This document shows, one piece after another, positions 35,536 through 44,578 of a DNA stretch of 64,000 nt. This stretch comes from CAVWGP01 sp963754645. Lineage in GTDB: Bacteria > Pseudomonadota > Alphaproteobacteria > Bin65. Each line of letters starts with the position of its first letter. Position 1 is the first letter of the stretch. The notes beneath the pieces were generated by a model. That model ran no database searches. It saw only the letters and a program-made list of their open reading frames with translations, and had not been told where the DNA came from. The DNA lies in contig CAVWGP010000001.1 of NCBI GenBank assembly GCA_963754645.1, positions 1 to 64,000 of the forward strand, read 5' to 3'. The position numbers were made by a program, and so were the translations under genes.

Positions 35536-37866
35536 TTAGGGCGCCTTGCGCTTCGCCTTGCGGATGAGCGACCAGATGCGGTGCGGCGTAGCCGGCATGT
35601 CGATGTGGTGGATGCCGAGCGGGGCCAGCGCGTCGAGGACGGCGGCGATGACGGCGGGCGGCGCGCCGATGGCGCCGGCCTCGCCGGCACCCTTGACGCC
35701 GAGCGTGTTGGCCTTGGTGACGATTTCATTATTGGCGAAATCCATCATCGGCACGTCGGTGGCGCGCGGCAGCCAATAATCCATGAACGAGCCGGTGAGG
35801 AGCTGGCCCAAATCGCTGTCGTAGATCGTGTCCTCGCACAGCGCCTGGCCGATGCCTTGCGCGGTGCCGCCGTGAATCTGGCCCTCCATCGTCATCGGAT
35901 TGACGACGCGGCCCATGTCGTCGACGATCGTGTAGCGCTCGATGCGCGGCACGCCCGTGTCGGGATCGATATCGATCTCGGCGATGTGGCAGCCGTTCGA
36001 ATAGGTCGACGCCGCCGGCGTGTAGCGCCCGATGCCGTCAAGGCCGGGCAGCATGTCGGGCGGCAGATCGACGGCATAGCTCTTTTGCGCCACGTCAGCG
36101 ATGGAGACTTTGCGGTCGGTGCCGGCGATCGACAATTCGCCGTCCTTCAGCTCGATATCGGCGGGCGAGGCTTCGAGCATCAGCGCCGCGATCTGCTTTG
36201 CCTTCACGATGAGGCGGTCGCAAGCGAGATTGACCGCCGGTCCGCCCGCGGTCAGCGCGCGGCTGCCGCCGGTGCCGCCGGAATGCGAGAATTGATCGGA
36301 ATCGCCCTGCAGCACCGTGAAGCTTTCCATCGGCACGCCGAGCCTCGCCGCCGCGATCTGGGCATAGGCGGTTTCGTGGCCCTGTCCGTTGCTCTTGTTG
36401 CTCACCAGCAAAGTGATGCGGCCGGAACGCTCGAAGGCGACCGACGCGGTTTCGCCTGGGGCGCCGCCGCAGACCTCAATATAGTAGGCAAGGCCGATGC
36501 CGCGCAGCCGGTCTTTCGCCGCCGCCGCCTTTTTGCGCGCGGCGAATCCGGCCCAGTCGGCGGCGCGGATCGCCTGCTCCATGTTGCGATGGAACTCGCC
36601 TGTGTCGTAGGTCGAGGCCAGCGCGTTCTTGTAGGGCATCTGCTCGGTGCGGATGAAATTGCGCCGGCGAATCTCGTCGGGCGCGATGCCCGTGACGCGC
36701 GCCGCCTCGCCGACGACGCGCTCGATGACGTAGGCCGCCTCGGGCCGGCCCGCGCCGCGATAGGCATCGACCGGCGTGGTGTTGGTGTACACGCCCTTCA
36801 CTTCGACAAAGGCGGCGGGAATATCGTAGCAGCCGGTCAAGAGGCCGCCGCCCGCCGCAGTCGGGATGAAGGGGCCGTAATGTGAGAGATAAGCGCCGAG
36901 ATTGGCCAGCGTCGTGACATGCAGCGCCAGGAACTTGCCGTCGCGGTCGAGCGCGAGCTTGGCGGTGGTGACGTGGTCGCGTCCGTGCGTGTCGGTGAGG
37001 AATGCGTCGCCGCGCTCGCCGCACCATTTGATCGGCCGGCCGAACAGCTTCGCCGCGTAAGGCAGCGCCACATATTCGGGATAGATGAAATTCTTCATGC
37101 CGAAGCCGCCGCCGACATCGGGCGAGACGACGCGGATCTGGCCGAACGGCACCTTGTAGCACAACGAGGCGAGCGGCTCGTGGATGCGGTTGCCGCCCTG
37201 GCTGCCGCAATAAAGGGTGTAGCGCTGGTCGGAAGGCGAAAAATCGCCGATCGCCATGCGCGGCTCGATCGAATTCGTGACCAGCCGGTTGTTGACGATA
37301 TCGATCGAAACGACGCGATCCGCCTTGGCGAGGGCCTCGCGCATCGGCGCTTCCGCGCCGCGCGTCCAATCGAGCGCGATATTGCCCCTGGCATGCGGCC
37401 AGATCTGCACCGCGCCGGGCTTGACGGCGGATTTGAGATCGACGACGGCGGGCAGCGCGTCGTAATCGACCTCGATGCGTTCGGCCGCGTCCTTGGCCGC
37501 CGCGACACTCTCGGCGACGACGAGCGCCACCGTGTCGCCGGCGAAACGCACCGTGTCGATGGCGATGGCCGGGCGCGGCGGGATTTTTACGTCGCTGTTG
37601 TCGCGGTTCTTGAGCGCCACCATGCACGGCACGTCGCCGACGCCGGCCGCCGCGAGTTCGCGGCCGAGCACGATGCCGATCACGCCGGGCAGCTTGCGCG
37701 CCGCCGCGGCGTCGATGCGCTTGATCCTGGCGTGGGCGTGGGGCGAGCGCAGGAAAATCGCATGCGCCTGCTGCGGCAGCACGATGTCGTCGGTGAAGCG
37801 GCCGAGGCCGCGCAGCAGTCTTTGATCTTCCAGCCGGAGCACGGGCTGGCCGATGCGTACGCTCAT
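35536..37866 (-). CDS. CoxL-like (form II) molybdenum hydroxylase large subunit
   Basis: The protein has 776 residues and belongs to the xanthine oxidase family. The N-terminal a/b hammerhead RIGQPVLRLEDQRLLRGLGR is followed by Moco-binding GGGFGMK, the form II signature AYRGAGRPEAAYVIER (not AYRCSFR, so not a true CO dehydrogenase), GQGHETAYAQIAA and the catalytic Glu in GVKGAGEAGAIGAPP. The start is the ATG at 37866 behind GGGAGAG. The usual FAD (medium) and 2Fe-2S (small) subunit genes are absent here, so they must be encoded elsewhere. It is likely an aldehyde or N-heterocycle hydroxylase. Confidence 0.88.
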   Translation of the reverse strand: MSVRIGQPVLRLEDQRLLRGLGRFTDDIVLPQQAHAIFLRSPHAHARIKRIDAAAARKLPGVIGIVLGRELAAAGVGDVPCMVALKNRDNSDVKIPPRPAIAIDTVRFAGDTVALVVAESVAAAKDAAERIEVDYDALPAVVDLKSAVKPGAVQIWPHARGNIALDWTRGAEAPMREALAKADRVVSIDIVNNRLVTNSIEPRMAIGDFSPSDQRYTLYCGSQGGNRIHEPLASLCYKVPFGQIRVVSPDVGGGFGMKNFIYPEYVALPYAAKLFGRPIKWCGERGDAFLTDTHGRDHVTTAKLALDRDGKFLALHVTTLANLGAYLSHYGPFIPTAAGGGLLTGCYDIPAAFVEVKGVYTNTTPVDAYRGAGRPEAAYVIERVVGEAARVTGIAPDEIRRRNFIRTEQMPYKNALASTYDTGEFHRNMEQAIRAADWAGFAARKKAAAAKDRLRGIGLAYYIEVCGGAPGETASVAFERSGRITLLVSNKSNGQGHETAYAQIAAARLGVPMESFTVLQGDSDQFSHSGGTGGSRALTAGGPAVNLACDRLIVKAKQIAALMLEASPADIELKDGELSIAGTDRKVSIADVAQKSYAVDLPPDMLPGLDGIGRYTPAASTYSNGCHIAEIDIDPDTGVPRIERYTIVDDMGRVVNPMTMEGQIHGGTAQGIGQALCEDTIYDSDLGQLLTGSFMDYWLPRATDVPMMDFANNEIVTKANTLGVKGAGEAGAIGAPPAVIAAVLDALAPLGIHHIDMPATPHRIWSLIRKAKRKAP

Positions 37867-37935
37867 TGCATGCTCTCCCAAGGTTTCACGCGACGCACCG
37901 AATTGCGTTGAAATCGCCCGCGAGTCAAGCAGCGC

Positions 37936-38502
37936 TCAGGCGCGGCGCAGCGCCTCGTGGAAGGTGCGGCGATGCTCGGCGCTGTGGATATAATCGTAAT
38001 CCCGCGGATAGGGCGCGCCGGGCTCGATCTTGAGCGTGGCGAAAACCGGGCCGGGCTCGCGCAGCAATCCCGCCACGCGCGTCTCGAACTCGGCAAGCGC
38101 GCTGAATTCGTAGACGCGCGGAATGCCCGCCGCGCGCGCGAAGGCGGCGAAGGATACGCGGCCTTGGCCTGGAATCGGGTGCGCGCCGTTGACTTCGTAG
38201 GTGCCGTTTTCGCACACGAAATGGATGAGATTTTTCGGCGCCGCATCGGCGATGGTGACGAGCGAGCCGACATTCATGAGAATGCTGCCGTCGCCGTCGA
38301 GCACGATGACGCGCTTGTCGGGCCGGCCGAGCGCCAGGCCGAGCCCGTGCGACGAGGCTTGTCCCATCACGCCGGTGCAGAAATAATTGAGCGGCCACGG
38401 CTTGATGGCGCGCCAATCGAAGCCCGATTGATAGACCGCGACGACGATCTCGTTCGTGTGCGCGCGGGCCAGCGCCTTGAAGCATTCGTCGCGCTTCATC
38501 AT
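37936..38502 (-). CDS. ThDP-dependent decarboxylase, beta (cofactor-binding) subunit, ComE/phosphonopyruvate decarboxylase-like
   Basis: The protein has 188 residues. The ThDP/Mg motif is VIVLDGDGSILMNVGSL, with the closing Asn in VCENGTYEVNGAH. The opening KPWPLNYFCTGVMGQASSHG and LGLALGRPDKR match sulfopyruvate/phosphonopyruvate decarboxylase C-terminal halves. The start is the ATG at 38502, overlapping the alpha-subunit stop (ATGA). Together the two make a 2-oxo-acid decarboxylase acting on a 3-sulfo- or 3-phospho-pyruvate-like acid; sequence alone does not decide which. Confidence 0.85.
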   Translation of the reverse strand: MMKRDECFKALARAHTNEIVVAVYQSGFDWRAIKPWPLNYFCTGVMGQASSHGLGLALGRPDKRVIVLDGDGSILMNVGSLVTIADAAPKNLIHFVCENGTYEVNGAHPIPGQGRVSFAAFARAAGIPRVYEFSALAEFETRVAGLLREPGPVFATLKIEPGAPYPRDYDYIHSAEHRRTFHEALRRA

Positions 38503-39005
38503 GGCTCGGGGCTGCGGTTGAGCACGAAGGCGACGGGCGCCGAGGCGATATAGGCTTTTTCCACCGCGCCGGGAATTTTGCCGACGTCGCCGGCATTGTC
38601 GATGAGATGGCGCGCCACGCCGAGCACGTCGAGGATCGGCTCGACGGCGTTGACGCTGAGCTTGGCCGATTGCGCCGGAAGCTGGTTCGGCGCCTTGCCT
38701 TGCAGGCCGATCATCATACAGATCGGGCGCTCGTATTCGACGCCGATGCCGCGGATGGCGTTGACCGAATCGAAAAAGCCGGTGTTCTGCATCAGCATCA
38801 GGGCGCGCTTGTCGGCGAACGAAAGGCCGGCGCAGATCGAAATGCCCTCGTCTTCCTTGCACACCCGGATGAGCCGGATGCGGCTCTGCCGCGCCAAGGG
38901 CCACAGCAGGCCCTCGCTGGTGACGATATCGGGCAATGCCACGACGAATTCGATCCGCGCCGCGACGAAGGCATCGATGATGTCCGCGCCGCGCAGAACG
39001 CTCAC
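38499..39005 (-). CDS. ThDP-dependent decarboxylase, alpha subunit, ComD-like
   Basis: The protein has 168 residues and forms the pyrimidine-binding half. It has VLRGADIIDAFVAARIEFVV, ALPDIVTSEGLLWPL, and the activating Glu in RVCKEDEGISICAGLSFADK, followed by ALMLMQNTGFFDSVNAIRGI and PICMMIGLQGKAPNQ. Split genes are typical of sulfopyruvate decarboxylase ComDE. The GTG at 39005 follows the aminotransferase stop by one base. Coupling with an aminotransferase suggests an amino acid is first converted to its 2-oxo acid, then decarboxylated. Confidence 0.82.
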   Translation of the reverse strand: MSVLRGADIIDAFVAARIEFVVALPDIVTSEGLLWPLARQSRIRLIRVCKEDEGISICAGLSFADKRALMLMQNTGFFDSVNAIRGIGVEYERPICMMIGLQGKAPNQLPAQSAKLSVNAVEPILDVLGVARHLIDNAGDVGKIPGAVEKAYIASAPVAFVLNRSPEP

Positions 39006-39006
39006 G

Positions 39007-40137
39007 CTACGCCGCCTTCATACCCTGCGCCCGGCAAATCTCGCCGAGCGCCGCGAGCAGCGCATCCGTGTCCTCGGGCAGGCCGATCGTGATGCGCAAT
39101 TCGTGCTTGTGGTTCGGGTCGCGCCAATCGCGCACCAGGATGTTGCGTTTCGCAAGCTCGTTCATCGCCAGCTCGGCCGGGAACGGCACGCGGATGCATT
39201 GGAAATTCGCCACCGACGGGATCGCCTCCAGGCCAAGCCGGACCGCGCCATCGGCGATGCGCTGGCGTTCCTTGGCGCTGCGGGCCAAGGTTTCGGCGAG
39301 GTAGGCCTCGTCCTCGAGCGCGGCCAGGGCGGCAACTTGGGCGAACATGTTGACGTTGAATTGCAGCTTCGCCTTGCGCAGCGCGTCGGACACTTCGGGC
39401 GAGCCGCACAACGCATAGCCGACGCGCAGCGAACTCAGCGCATAGGCCTTGGAAAAGGTGCGCAGCGACAGCCACGGTCCCGCGCGCCGCTTGAGGATGG
39501 GCAGGAGATCGGGCCCGCCGGCATGGCGCGCGAATTCCCAATAGGCTTCGTCGACGACCAGCAGCACGTTGTTGGGCACGCCGCGCGCCAGCGCCTCGAC
39601 GGCGCCGGCCTGCATCATGCCGCCGCTGGGATTGTTGGGCGTGCAGGCGAATACAGCGCGGGTCCTGGGATTGATCGCGGCGAGCAGTGCCGCCGCGTCG
39701 GGCGCGCCGGCGGCATCGAGCCGCGTGCGAACCGTCTTGGCGCCGCACAACGTCGCGCTATGGGCGTAGCGCGGGAAGGTCGGCGACGGAATGACGATCT
39801 CGTCGCCGTCAGCGACGCTGACCTCGATGAGAAAATGAATCAGCTCGTCGCTGCCGCTGCCGAACAGAATTTGTTTCGCCGGAACACCGGTGCGCGCCGC
39901 CAGCGCGGCGCCAAGCGCGTGGCAATGAATATCGGGATAGCGGTTGAACTCGCCGGCGAAACCCTTGACCGCCGCGATGGCTTTCGGCGACGGCGGATAG
40001 GGCGATTCGTTGAGGTGCAGGAAGCGCATGCGCGGCGCGCCCGGCCCGCGCGGAAAATCGTAGATCGTTTCCGGCCCGCGATAGGGCGGCATGCCGCGCA
40101 GGATCGCGTTGGGCCAGGATATTTGTTTGTCGCTCAC
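39007..40137 (-). CDS. HisC-like class I/II PLP aminotransferase
   Basis: This fold-type I aminotransferase has 376 residues. It reads LHLNESPYPPSPKAIAAVKG, ILFGSGSDELIHFLIEV, ACTPNNPSGGMM, LLVVDEAYWEFA and the PLP Lys in LRTFSKAYALSSLRVGYA. The start was set at the GTG 40137, which has a strong GGGGAGAAGGGAG site 4 bp upstream; a longer frame to 40167 would run through that site. The family includes histidinol-phosphate, aromatic and cysteate/phosphonoalanine-type aminotransferases. Linkage to the ThDP decarboxylase suggests catabolism rather than histidine synthesis. Confidence 0.87.
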   Translation of the reverse strand: MSDKQISWPNAILRGMPPYRGPETIYDFPRGPGAPRMRFLHLNESPYPPSPKAIAAVKGFAGEFNRYPDIHCHALGAALAARTGVPAKQILFGSGSDELIHFLIEVSVADGDEIVIPSPTFPRYAHSATLCGAKTVRTRLDAAGAPDAAALLAAINPRTRAVFACTPNNPSGGMMQAGAVEALARGVPNNVLLVVDEAYWEFARHAGGPDLLPILKRRAGPWLSLRTFSKAYALSSLRVGYALCGSPEVSDALRKAKLQFNVNMFAQVAALAALEDEAYLAETLARSAKERQRIADGAVRLGLEAIPSVANFQCIRVPFPAELAMNELAKRNILVRDWRDPNHKHELRITIGLPEDTDALLAALGEICRAQGMKAA

Positions 40138-40192
40138 GTCGCTCCCTTCTCCCCTCTCCGCCACCACAAGAGGGCGTTGTTCAGCGCATCGA

Positions 40193-41875
40193 CTAGAACA
40201 AGCCTTCGATCTCGCCCTTGTCGTTGAGATAGATGCTGTTCGCCGCCGGCACCTTGGGCAGACCCGGCATGGTCATGATGTCACCGCAGACCGCGACGAC
40301 GAATTCCGCGCCGGCCGAAAGCCGGAGTTCGCGGACCGTGACGGTGTGGCCCGAGGGCGCGCCCTTGGCATTGGGATCGGTCGAAAACGAATACTGCGTT
40401 TTCGCCATGCACACCGGCAAATGGCCGTAGCCGCCCTCCTGCAATTCCTTGACCCGCGCGCGCACGCCGCTGTCGCCGTCGATGTCCTTGGCGCCGTAGA
40501 TCTGCGACGCGATGGTCTTGATCTTGTCCCATAGCGGCACCGCGTCCTCGTAGAGCGGCTTGAACTTGGCGCCGCCCCCTTCGACCAGCTTGACGACATG
40601 CTTGGCCAGGGCTTCGGTGCCTTTCGAGCCCTCGCCCCAGTGGGTGCACAGGATCGCCTCGGCGCCGAGTGCCTTGACCGCGCTCTGCACCGCATCGATC
40701 TCGGCATCGGTGTCGGCGACGAAACGATTGATCGCGACGACGAGAGGCACGCCGAACCGGCGCACATTTTCTATGTGGCGCGCGAGATTCGACATGCCGG
40801 TTTTGAGCGCGGCGACATTCTCCTTGCCGAGCCCGTCCTTGGCGACGCCGCCATGCATCTTGAGCGCGCGGATCGTGGCGACGATCGTCGCCGCCGCCGG
40901 CGTGAGGCCGGCCTTGCGGCATTTGATGTCGAAGAATTTCTCGGCTCCGAGATCGGCGCCGAAGCCGGCTTCGGTGACGACGTAGTCGGCGAGCTTCAAA
41001 GCGGTGCGCGTCGCGATCACCGAGTTGCAGCCATGCGCGATGTTGGCGAAAGGCCCGCCATGGATGAAAGCTGGATTGTTCTCCAAGGTCTGCACGATGT
41101 TGGGCATGAGCGCGTCCTTGAGCAGGACGGTCATCGGCCCCTCGGCCTTGAGATCGCGGGCAAAGACCGGCTTGCGGTCGCGCTTTTGCGCCACGACGAT
41201 ATTGCTGAGCCGGCGCGTCAGGTCTTTCAAATCGGTGGCGAGGCAGAAAATCGCCATCACCTCGGAGGCCACCGTGATATCGAAACCGTCTTCGCGCGGG
41301 AAACCGTTGGCGACGCCGCCCAAGGACGAAACGATGCTGCGCAAGGCGCGATCGTTCATGTCGAGCACGCGGCGCCATGAAATGCGGCGCGGATCGATGC
41401 CGAGCTCGTTGCCCCAATAGACGTGGTTGTCGATCAGGGCGGCGAGCAGATTGTTCGCGGCGCCGATGGCGTGGAAATCGCCGGTGAAGTGGAGGTTGAT
41501 GTCCTCCATGGGCACGACTTGGGCATAGCCGCCGCCGGCAGCACCGCCCTTGACACCGAAGCACGGACCCAGGCTCGGCTCGCGCAGGCAGATGATGGCT
41601 TTCTTGCCGATGCGGTTGAGGCCGTCGCCGAGGCCGACCGTCGTCGTCGTCTTGCCCTCGCCCGCCGGCGTCGGCGTAATCGCGGTGACGAGGACGAGTT
41701 TGCCGTCCGGCCGCGGCGCCAGGCTGTCGATGTGCTCGAAGGCGAGCTTCGCCTTGTTGGGCCCGTAGCGGAAAAGCTGTTTCTCGGGAATGCCGATCTT
41801 GGCCGCAACCTGGTCGATGGGCAGCATTTTCGCCGCGCGGGCAATTTCGATATCGCTGCCGATTTTCGTGGTCAT
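40193..41875 (-). CDS. fhs: Formate-tetrahydrofolate ligase
   Basis: This cytoplasmic enzyme of 560 residues makes 10-formyl-THF from formate, THF and ATP. It has the P-loop TPTPAGEGKTTTTVGLGDGL, EPSLGPCFGVKGGAAGGGYA, NLHFTGDFHAIGAANNLLAA, VTEAGFGADLGAEKFFDIKC and the C-terminal GDIMTMPGLPKVPAANSIYL. Length and motifs are complete. It lies 25 bp after the glutamine synthetase-like gene and 55 bp before the aminotransferase, placing C1-tetrahydrofolate chemistry inside the operon. Confidence 0.97.
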   Translation of the reverse strand: MTTKIGSDIEIARAAKMLPIDQVAAKIGIPEKQLFRYGPNKAKLAFEHIDSLAPRPDGKLVLVTAITPTPAGEGKTTTTVGLGDGLNRIGKKAIICLREPSLGPCFGVKGGAAGGGYAQVVPMEDINLHFTGDFHAIGAANNLLAALIDNHVYWGNELGIDPRRISWRRVLDMNDRALRSIVSSLGGVANGFPREDGFDITVASEVMAIFCLATDLKDLTRRLSNIVVAQKRDRKPVFARDLKAEGPMTVLLKDALMPNIVQTLENNPAFIHGGPFANIAHGCNSVIATRTALKLADYVVTEAGFGADLGAEKFFDIKCRKAGLTPAAATIVATIRALKMHGGVAKDGLGKENVAALKTGMSNLARHIENVRRFGVPLVVAINRFVADTDAEIDAVQSAVKALGAEAILCTHWGEGSKGTEALAKHVVKLVEGGGAKFKPLYEDAVPLWDKIKTIASQIYGAKDIDGDSGVRARVKELQEGGYGHLPVCMAKTQYSFSTDPNAKGAPSGHTVTVRELRLSAGAEFVVAVCGDIMTMPGLPKVPAANSIYLNDKGEIEGLF

Positions 41876-41900
41876 GTTCGATCCGGTCCTATCTCGATTT

Positions 41901-43208
41901 CTAGCAATCCAACGTGTGTTTGGTTTCCCAGGCGGTCAATGACCGCGCGAAGCTGTTCCATTCATCCTGCTTGAGCTTCAGATAAGAGTCGAGCGGGGCG
42001 TCGCCGAAGGCTTCGCGCAGGGCGCGGCTCTTGCGGGTTTCGCGCAACGCGTCGAGCAGGTTCAAGGGCAGGCGCTTGGCGTCTTTGGCCTTGTGGCCCT
42101 CGGTGTACATGTTGATGTCGAGCCGCTTGCCGGGATCGCGGCGATGCGCCACGCCGTCGAGTCCGGCGGCGAGAATCCCGGCTTGCAGCAGGTACGGATT
42201 GGCCGCGCCGTCGGCGAGGCGCAGCTCGAAGCGGCCCGGCTCCGGGATGCGCACCATGTGGGTGCGGTTGTTGCCGCCGAAGGTGACGGCATTGGGCGAC
42301 CACGTGGCGCCCGAGACCGTGCGCGGCGCATTGATGCGCTTGTAACTGTTGACCGTAGGGTTGAAAAACGAAGCCAGCGCTTCGGCGCTGTGCATGAGGC
42401 CGCCGAGAAATTGATAGGCGAGACCCGAAAGTCCGAGTTCGCCCTTGGCATCTTCAAAAAGATTCTTGCGCCCGGTCCTGTCCCACACGGACACATGGGC
42501 GTGGCAACCGCTGCCGGTGAGATTGATGAAGGGCTTCGGCATGAACGTGGCGCGCAAGCCGTGCTTTTCGGCGATCGACTTGGTCATGTATTTGAAGAAG
42601 ACATGGCGATCGGCGGTGACGAGGCAATCGTCGTATTCCCAATTCATCTCGAATTGGCCGTTCGCGTCCTCATGGTCGTTTTGGTAGGGCTTCCAGCCGA
42701 GCGCGAGCATTGCGTCGCAGATCTCGGTGATGATGTCGTAGCGCCGCATCAGCGCCGACTGGTCGTAGCACGGCTTCTCCTGCGTGTCGGCGGCATCGGC
42801 GACCGACTTTCCGTCCGGCGTCACCAGGAAATATTCGCATTCGACGCCGGTTTTCATGCGGTAGCCGAGCTTGGCGGCGCGTTCGATCTGGCGCTTGAGC
42901 ATGGCGCGCGGCGAGGCCTCAACCTCCTTGCCGTCCATCACCAGATCGGCGGCGAGCCAGCCGACTTCTTTTTTCCACGGCAGTTGCATCAGGCTGTCGG
43001 CGTCGGGCACGGCGAACATGTCGGAATCCGCCGGCGTCATGTCGAGCCAGGCGGCGAAGCCGGCGAAGCCCGCGCCGGCCTTTTGCATGGCGCCGATCGC
43101 CGATGCCGGCACCAGCTTGGCGCGCAGCACGCCGAACAGATCGACGAAGCTGACGAGAAAATATTTGATGCCGCGATCTTTCGCGATCTTGCCGAGGTCT
43201 TTCGCCAT
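41901..43208 (-). CDS. Type III glutamine synthetase (GlnT) / gamma-glutamylmethylamide synthetase-like ligase
   Basis: The protein has 435 residues. The beta-grasp start reads KYFLVSFVDLFGVLRAKLVP, the catalytic domain has VECEYFLVTPDG, NDHEDANGQFEMNWEYDD (metal-binding Glu residues), ATFMPKPFINLTGSGCHAHV, NSYKRINAPRTVSGATWSPN (ATP/Glu binding) and RFELRLADGAANPYL. GlnT homologues encoded beside MgsABC ligate methylamine to glutamate (GmaS). Ammonia or another amine cannot be excluded. The position directly after mgsC supports the GmaS role. Confidence 0.85.
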   Translation of the reverse strand: MAKDLGKIAKDRGIKYFLVSFVDLFGVLRAKLVPASAIGAMQKAGAGFAGFAAWLDMTPADSDMFAVPDADSLMQLPWKKEVGWLAADLVMDGKEVEASPRAMLKRQIERAAKLGYRMKTGVECEYFLVTPDGKSVADAADTQEKPCYDQSALMRRYDIITEICDAMLALGWKPYQNDHEDANGQFEMNWEYDDCLVTADRHVFFKYMTKSIAEKHGLRATFMPKPFINLTGSGCHAHVSVWDRTGRKNLFEDAKGELGLSGLAYQFLGGLMHSAEALASFFNPTVNSYKRINAPRTVSGATWSPNAVTFGGNNRTHMVRIPEPGRFELRLADGAANPYLLQAGILAAGLDGVAHRRDPGKRLDINMYTEGHKAKDAKRLPLNLLDALRETRKSRALREAFGDAPLDSYLKLKQDEWNSFARSLTAWETKHTLDC

Positions 43209-43245
43209 TGTCCCCTCCCCCTTCGTCCGGCGCGCGGCGCCGGTC

Positions 43246-44568
43246 CTAGAATTTTCCCCTGCCCGGAATCCAGTCGGTGCCGGCGAGCGGGACTTCCGCC
43301 ATCGCCGCCGCCTCGATGGTGAGCGCGGCCAGATCCTCGGGCTCGAGATTGAGAACGTGGGTTTTGCCGCAGGCGCGCGCCACGGTCTGCAATTCGAGCA
43401 CCATGGTCGTGAGAAAATTGCGCACCAGCCGCGCGCCGGTCTCGGCCGGCAGGCGTTTCTGCAACTCCGCGTCCTGTGTCGTGATACCGACCGGGCAGCG
43501 GCCGGTGTGGCAGTGATGGCAGAAGCCCGGCTCGGTACCGAGCTTTTCGTAGTCGTCGAGATAGACCGGCTTGTTGCAGCCGAGCGCGATCAGCGAAGCG
43601 ACGCCGATCGACACCGCGTCGGCGCCCATCGCCAGCGCCTTGGCCGCGTCGGCGCCGCTGCGGATGCCGCCCGAGACGATGAGCTGCACCTTGCGGTGCA
43701 TGTCGAGATCCTTCAACGATTTGACGGCGAGGCGCACGGCGGCGAGCGTCGGGATGCCGACATGTTCGATGAATATATCCTGCGTCGCCGCGGTGCCGCC
43801 CTGCATGCCATCGACAACGACGACGTCGGCGCCGGCCTTGACCGCGAGCGCCACGTCGTAATAGACGCGCGTCGCCGCGATCTTGATGTAAATCGGCTTC
43901 TCCCAATCGGTGATCTCGCGCAGCTCGGCGATCTTGATTTCGAGATCGTCGGGGCCGGTCCAATCGGGATGACGGCAGGCGCTGCGCTGATCGATGCCGA
44001 CCGGCAGGTTGCGCATCCCCGCGACGCGCTCGGTGATCTTCTGTCCCAGCAGCATGCCGCCGCCGCCCGGTTTCGCTCCCTGGGAAATCACCACCTCGAT
44101 CGCGTCGGCGCGGCGCAGATCGTCGGGGTTCATGCCGTAGCGCGAGGGCAAGACCTGATAGACCAGCAGTTTCGAGGCGCGCCGCTCTTCATCGGTCATG
44201 CCGCCGTCGCCCGTCGTCGTGCTGGTGCCCATCTGCGTCGCGGCGCGGCCGAGGGCCTCTTTCGCGTTGGTGCCGAGCGCGCCGAAGCTCATCCCGGCGA
44301 TGGTGACGGGGATCTTGATCTCGATCGGCGTCTTGGCATGGCGCGTGCCGAGCACGACGTTGGTGTCGCACTTTTCGCGGTAGCCTTCGAGCGGGTAGCG
44401 CGAAATGGCGGCGCCGAGCAGGACGAGATCGTCGAAGCTCGGCAGCGCGCGCTTGGCGCCGAGGCCGCGAATCTCGTACACGCCCTCGTCCGCCGCGCGC
44501 TGGATTTCGTGGATGACGTGCGGCGGGAAGGCGTGCGACGGCCGGTTGCTGCGGAAGCGCGTGCTCAT
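43246..44568 (-). CDS. mgsC: N-methylglutamate synthase subunit C / GlxD-like (FMN-binding glutamate synthase domain)
   Basis: The protein has 440 residues and is homologous to the central FMN/3Fe-4S domain of glutamate synthase. It has TIAGMSFGALGTNAKEALGR, GDGGMTDEERRASKLLVYQV, SQGAKPGGGGMLLGQKI, VDGMQGGTAATQDIFIEHVG, LIVSGGIRSGADAAKALAMG and the Cys cluster FCHHCHTGRCPVGITTQD. In the N-methylglutamate pathway MgsABC moves the methylamino group from gamma-glutamylmethylamide to a 2-oxo acid. The same genes are called glxD in rhizobia. It lies 10 bp after mgsB. Confidence 0.88.
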   Translation of the reverse strand: MSTRFRSNRPSHAFPPHVIHEIQRAADEGVYEIRGLGAKRALPSFDDLVLLGAAISRYPLEGYREKCDTNVVLGTRHAKTPIEIKIPVTIAGMSFGALGTNAKEALGRAATQMGTSTTTGDGGMTDEERRASKLLVYQVLPSRYGMNPDDLRRADAIEVVISQGAKPGGGGMLLGQKITERVAGMRNLPVGIDQRSACRHPDWTGPDDLEIKIAELREITDWEKPIYIKIAATRVYYDVALAVKAGADVVVVDGMQGGTAATQDIFIEHVGIPTLAAVRLAVKSLKDLDMHRKVQLIVSGGIRSGADAAKALAMGADAVSIGVASLIALGCNKPVYLDDYEKLGTEPGFCHHCHTGRCPVGITTQDAELQKRLPAETGARLVRNFLTTMVLELQTVARACGKTHVLNLEPEDLAALTIEAAAMAEVPLAGTDWIPGRGKF

Positions 44569-44578
44569 GCCCGTTCGC

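Noticed and set aside
35536..37866. Aerobic carbon monoxide dehydrogenase (form I CoxL)
   Set aside because: The active-site loop is AYRGAGR, not AYRCSFR, and coxS/coxM are absent, so CO oxidation is not supported.
39007..40137. Histidine biosynthesis hisC
   Set aside because: There are no other his genes and it is coupled by 1 bp to the ThDP decarboxylase, so a catabolic aminotransferase is more likely.
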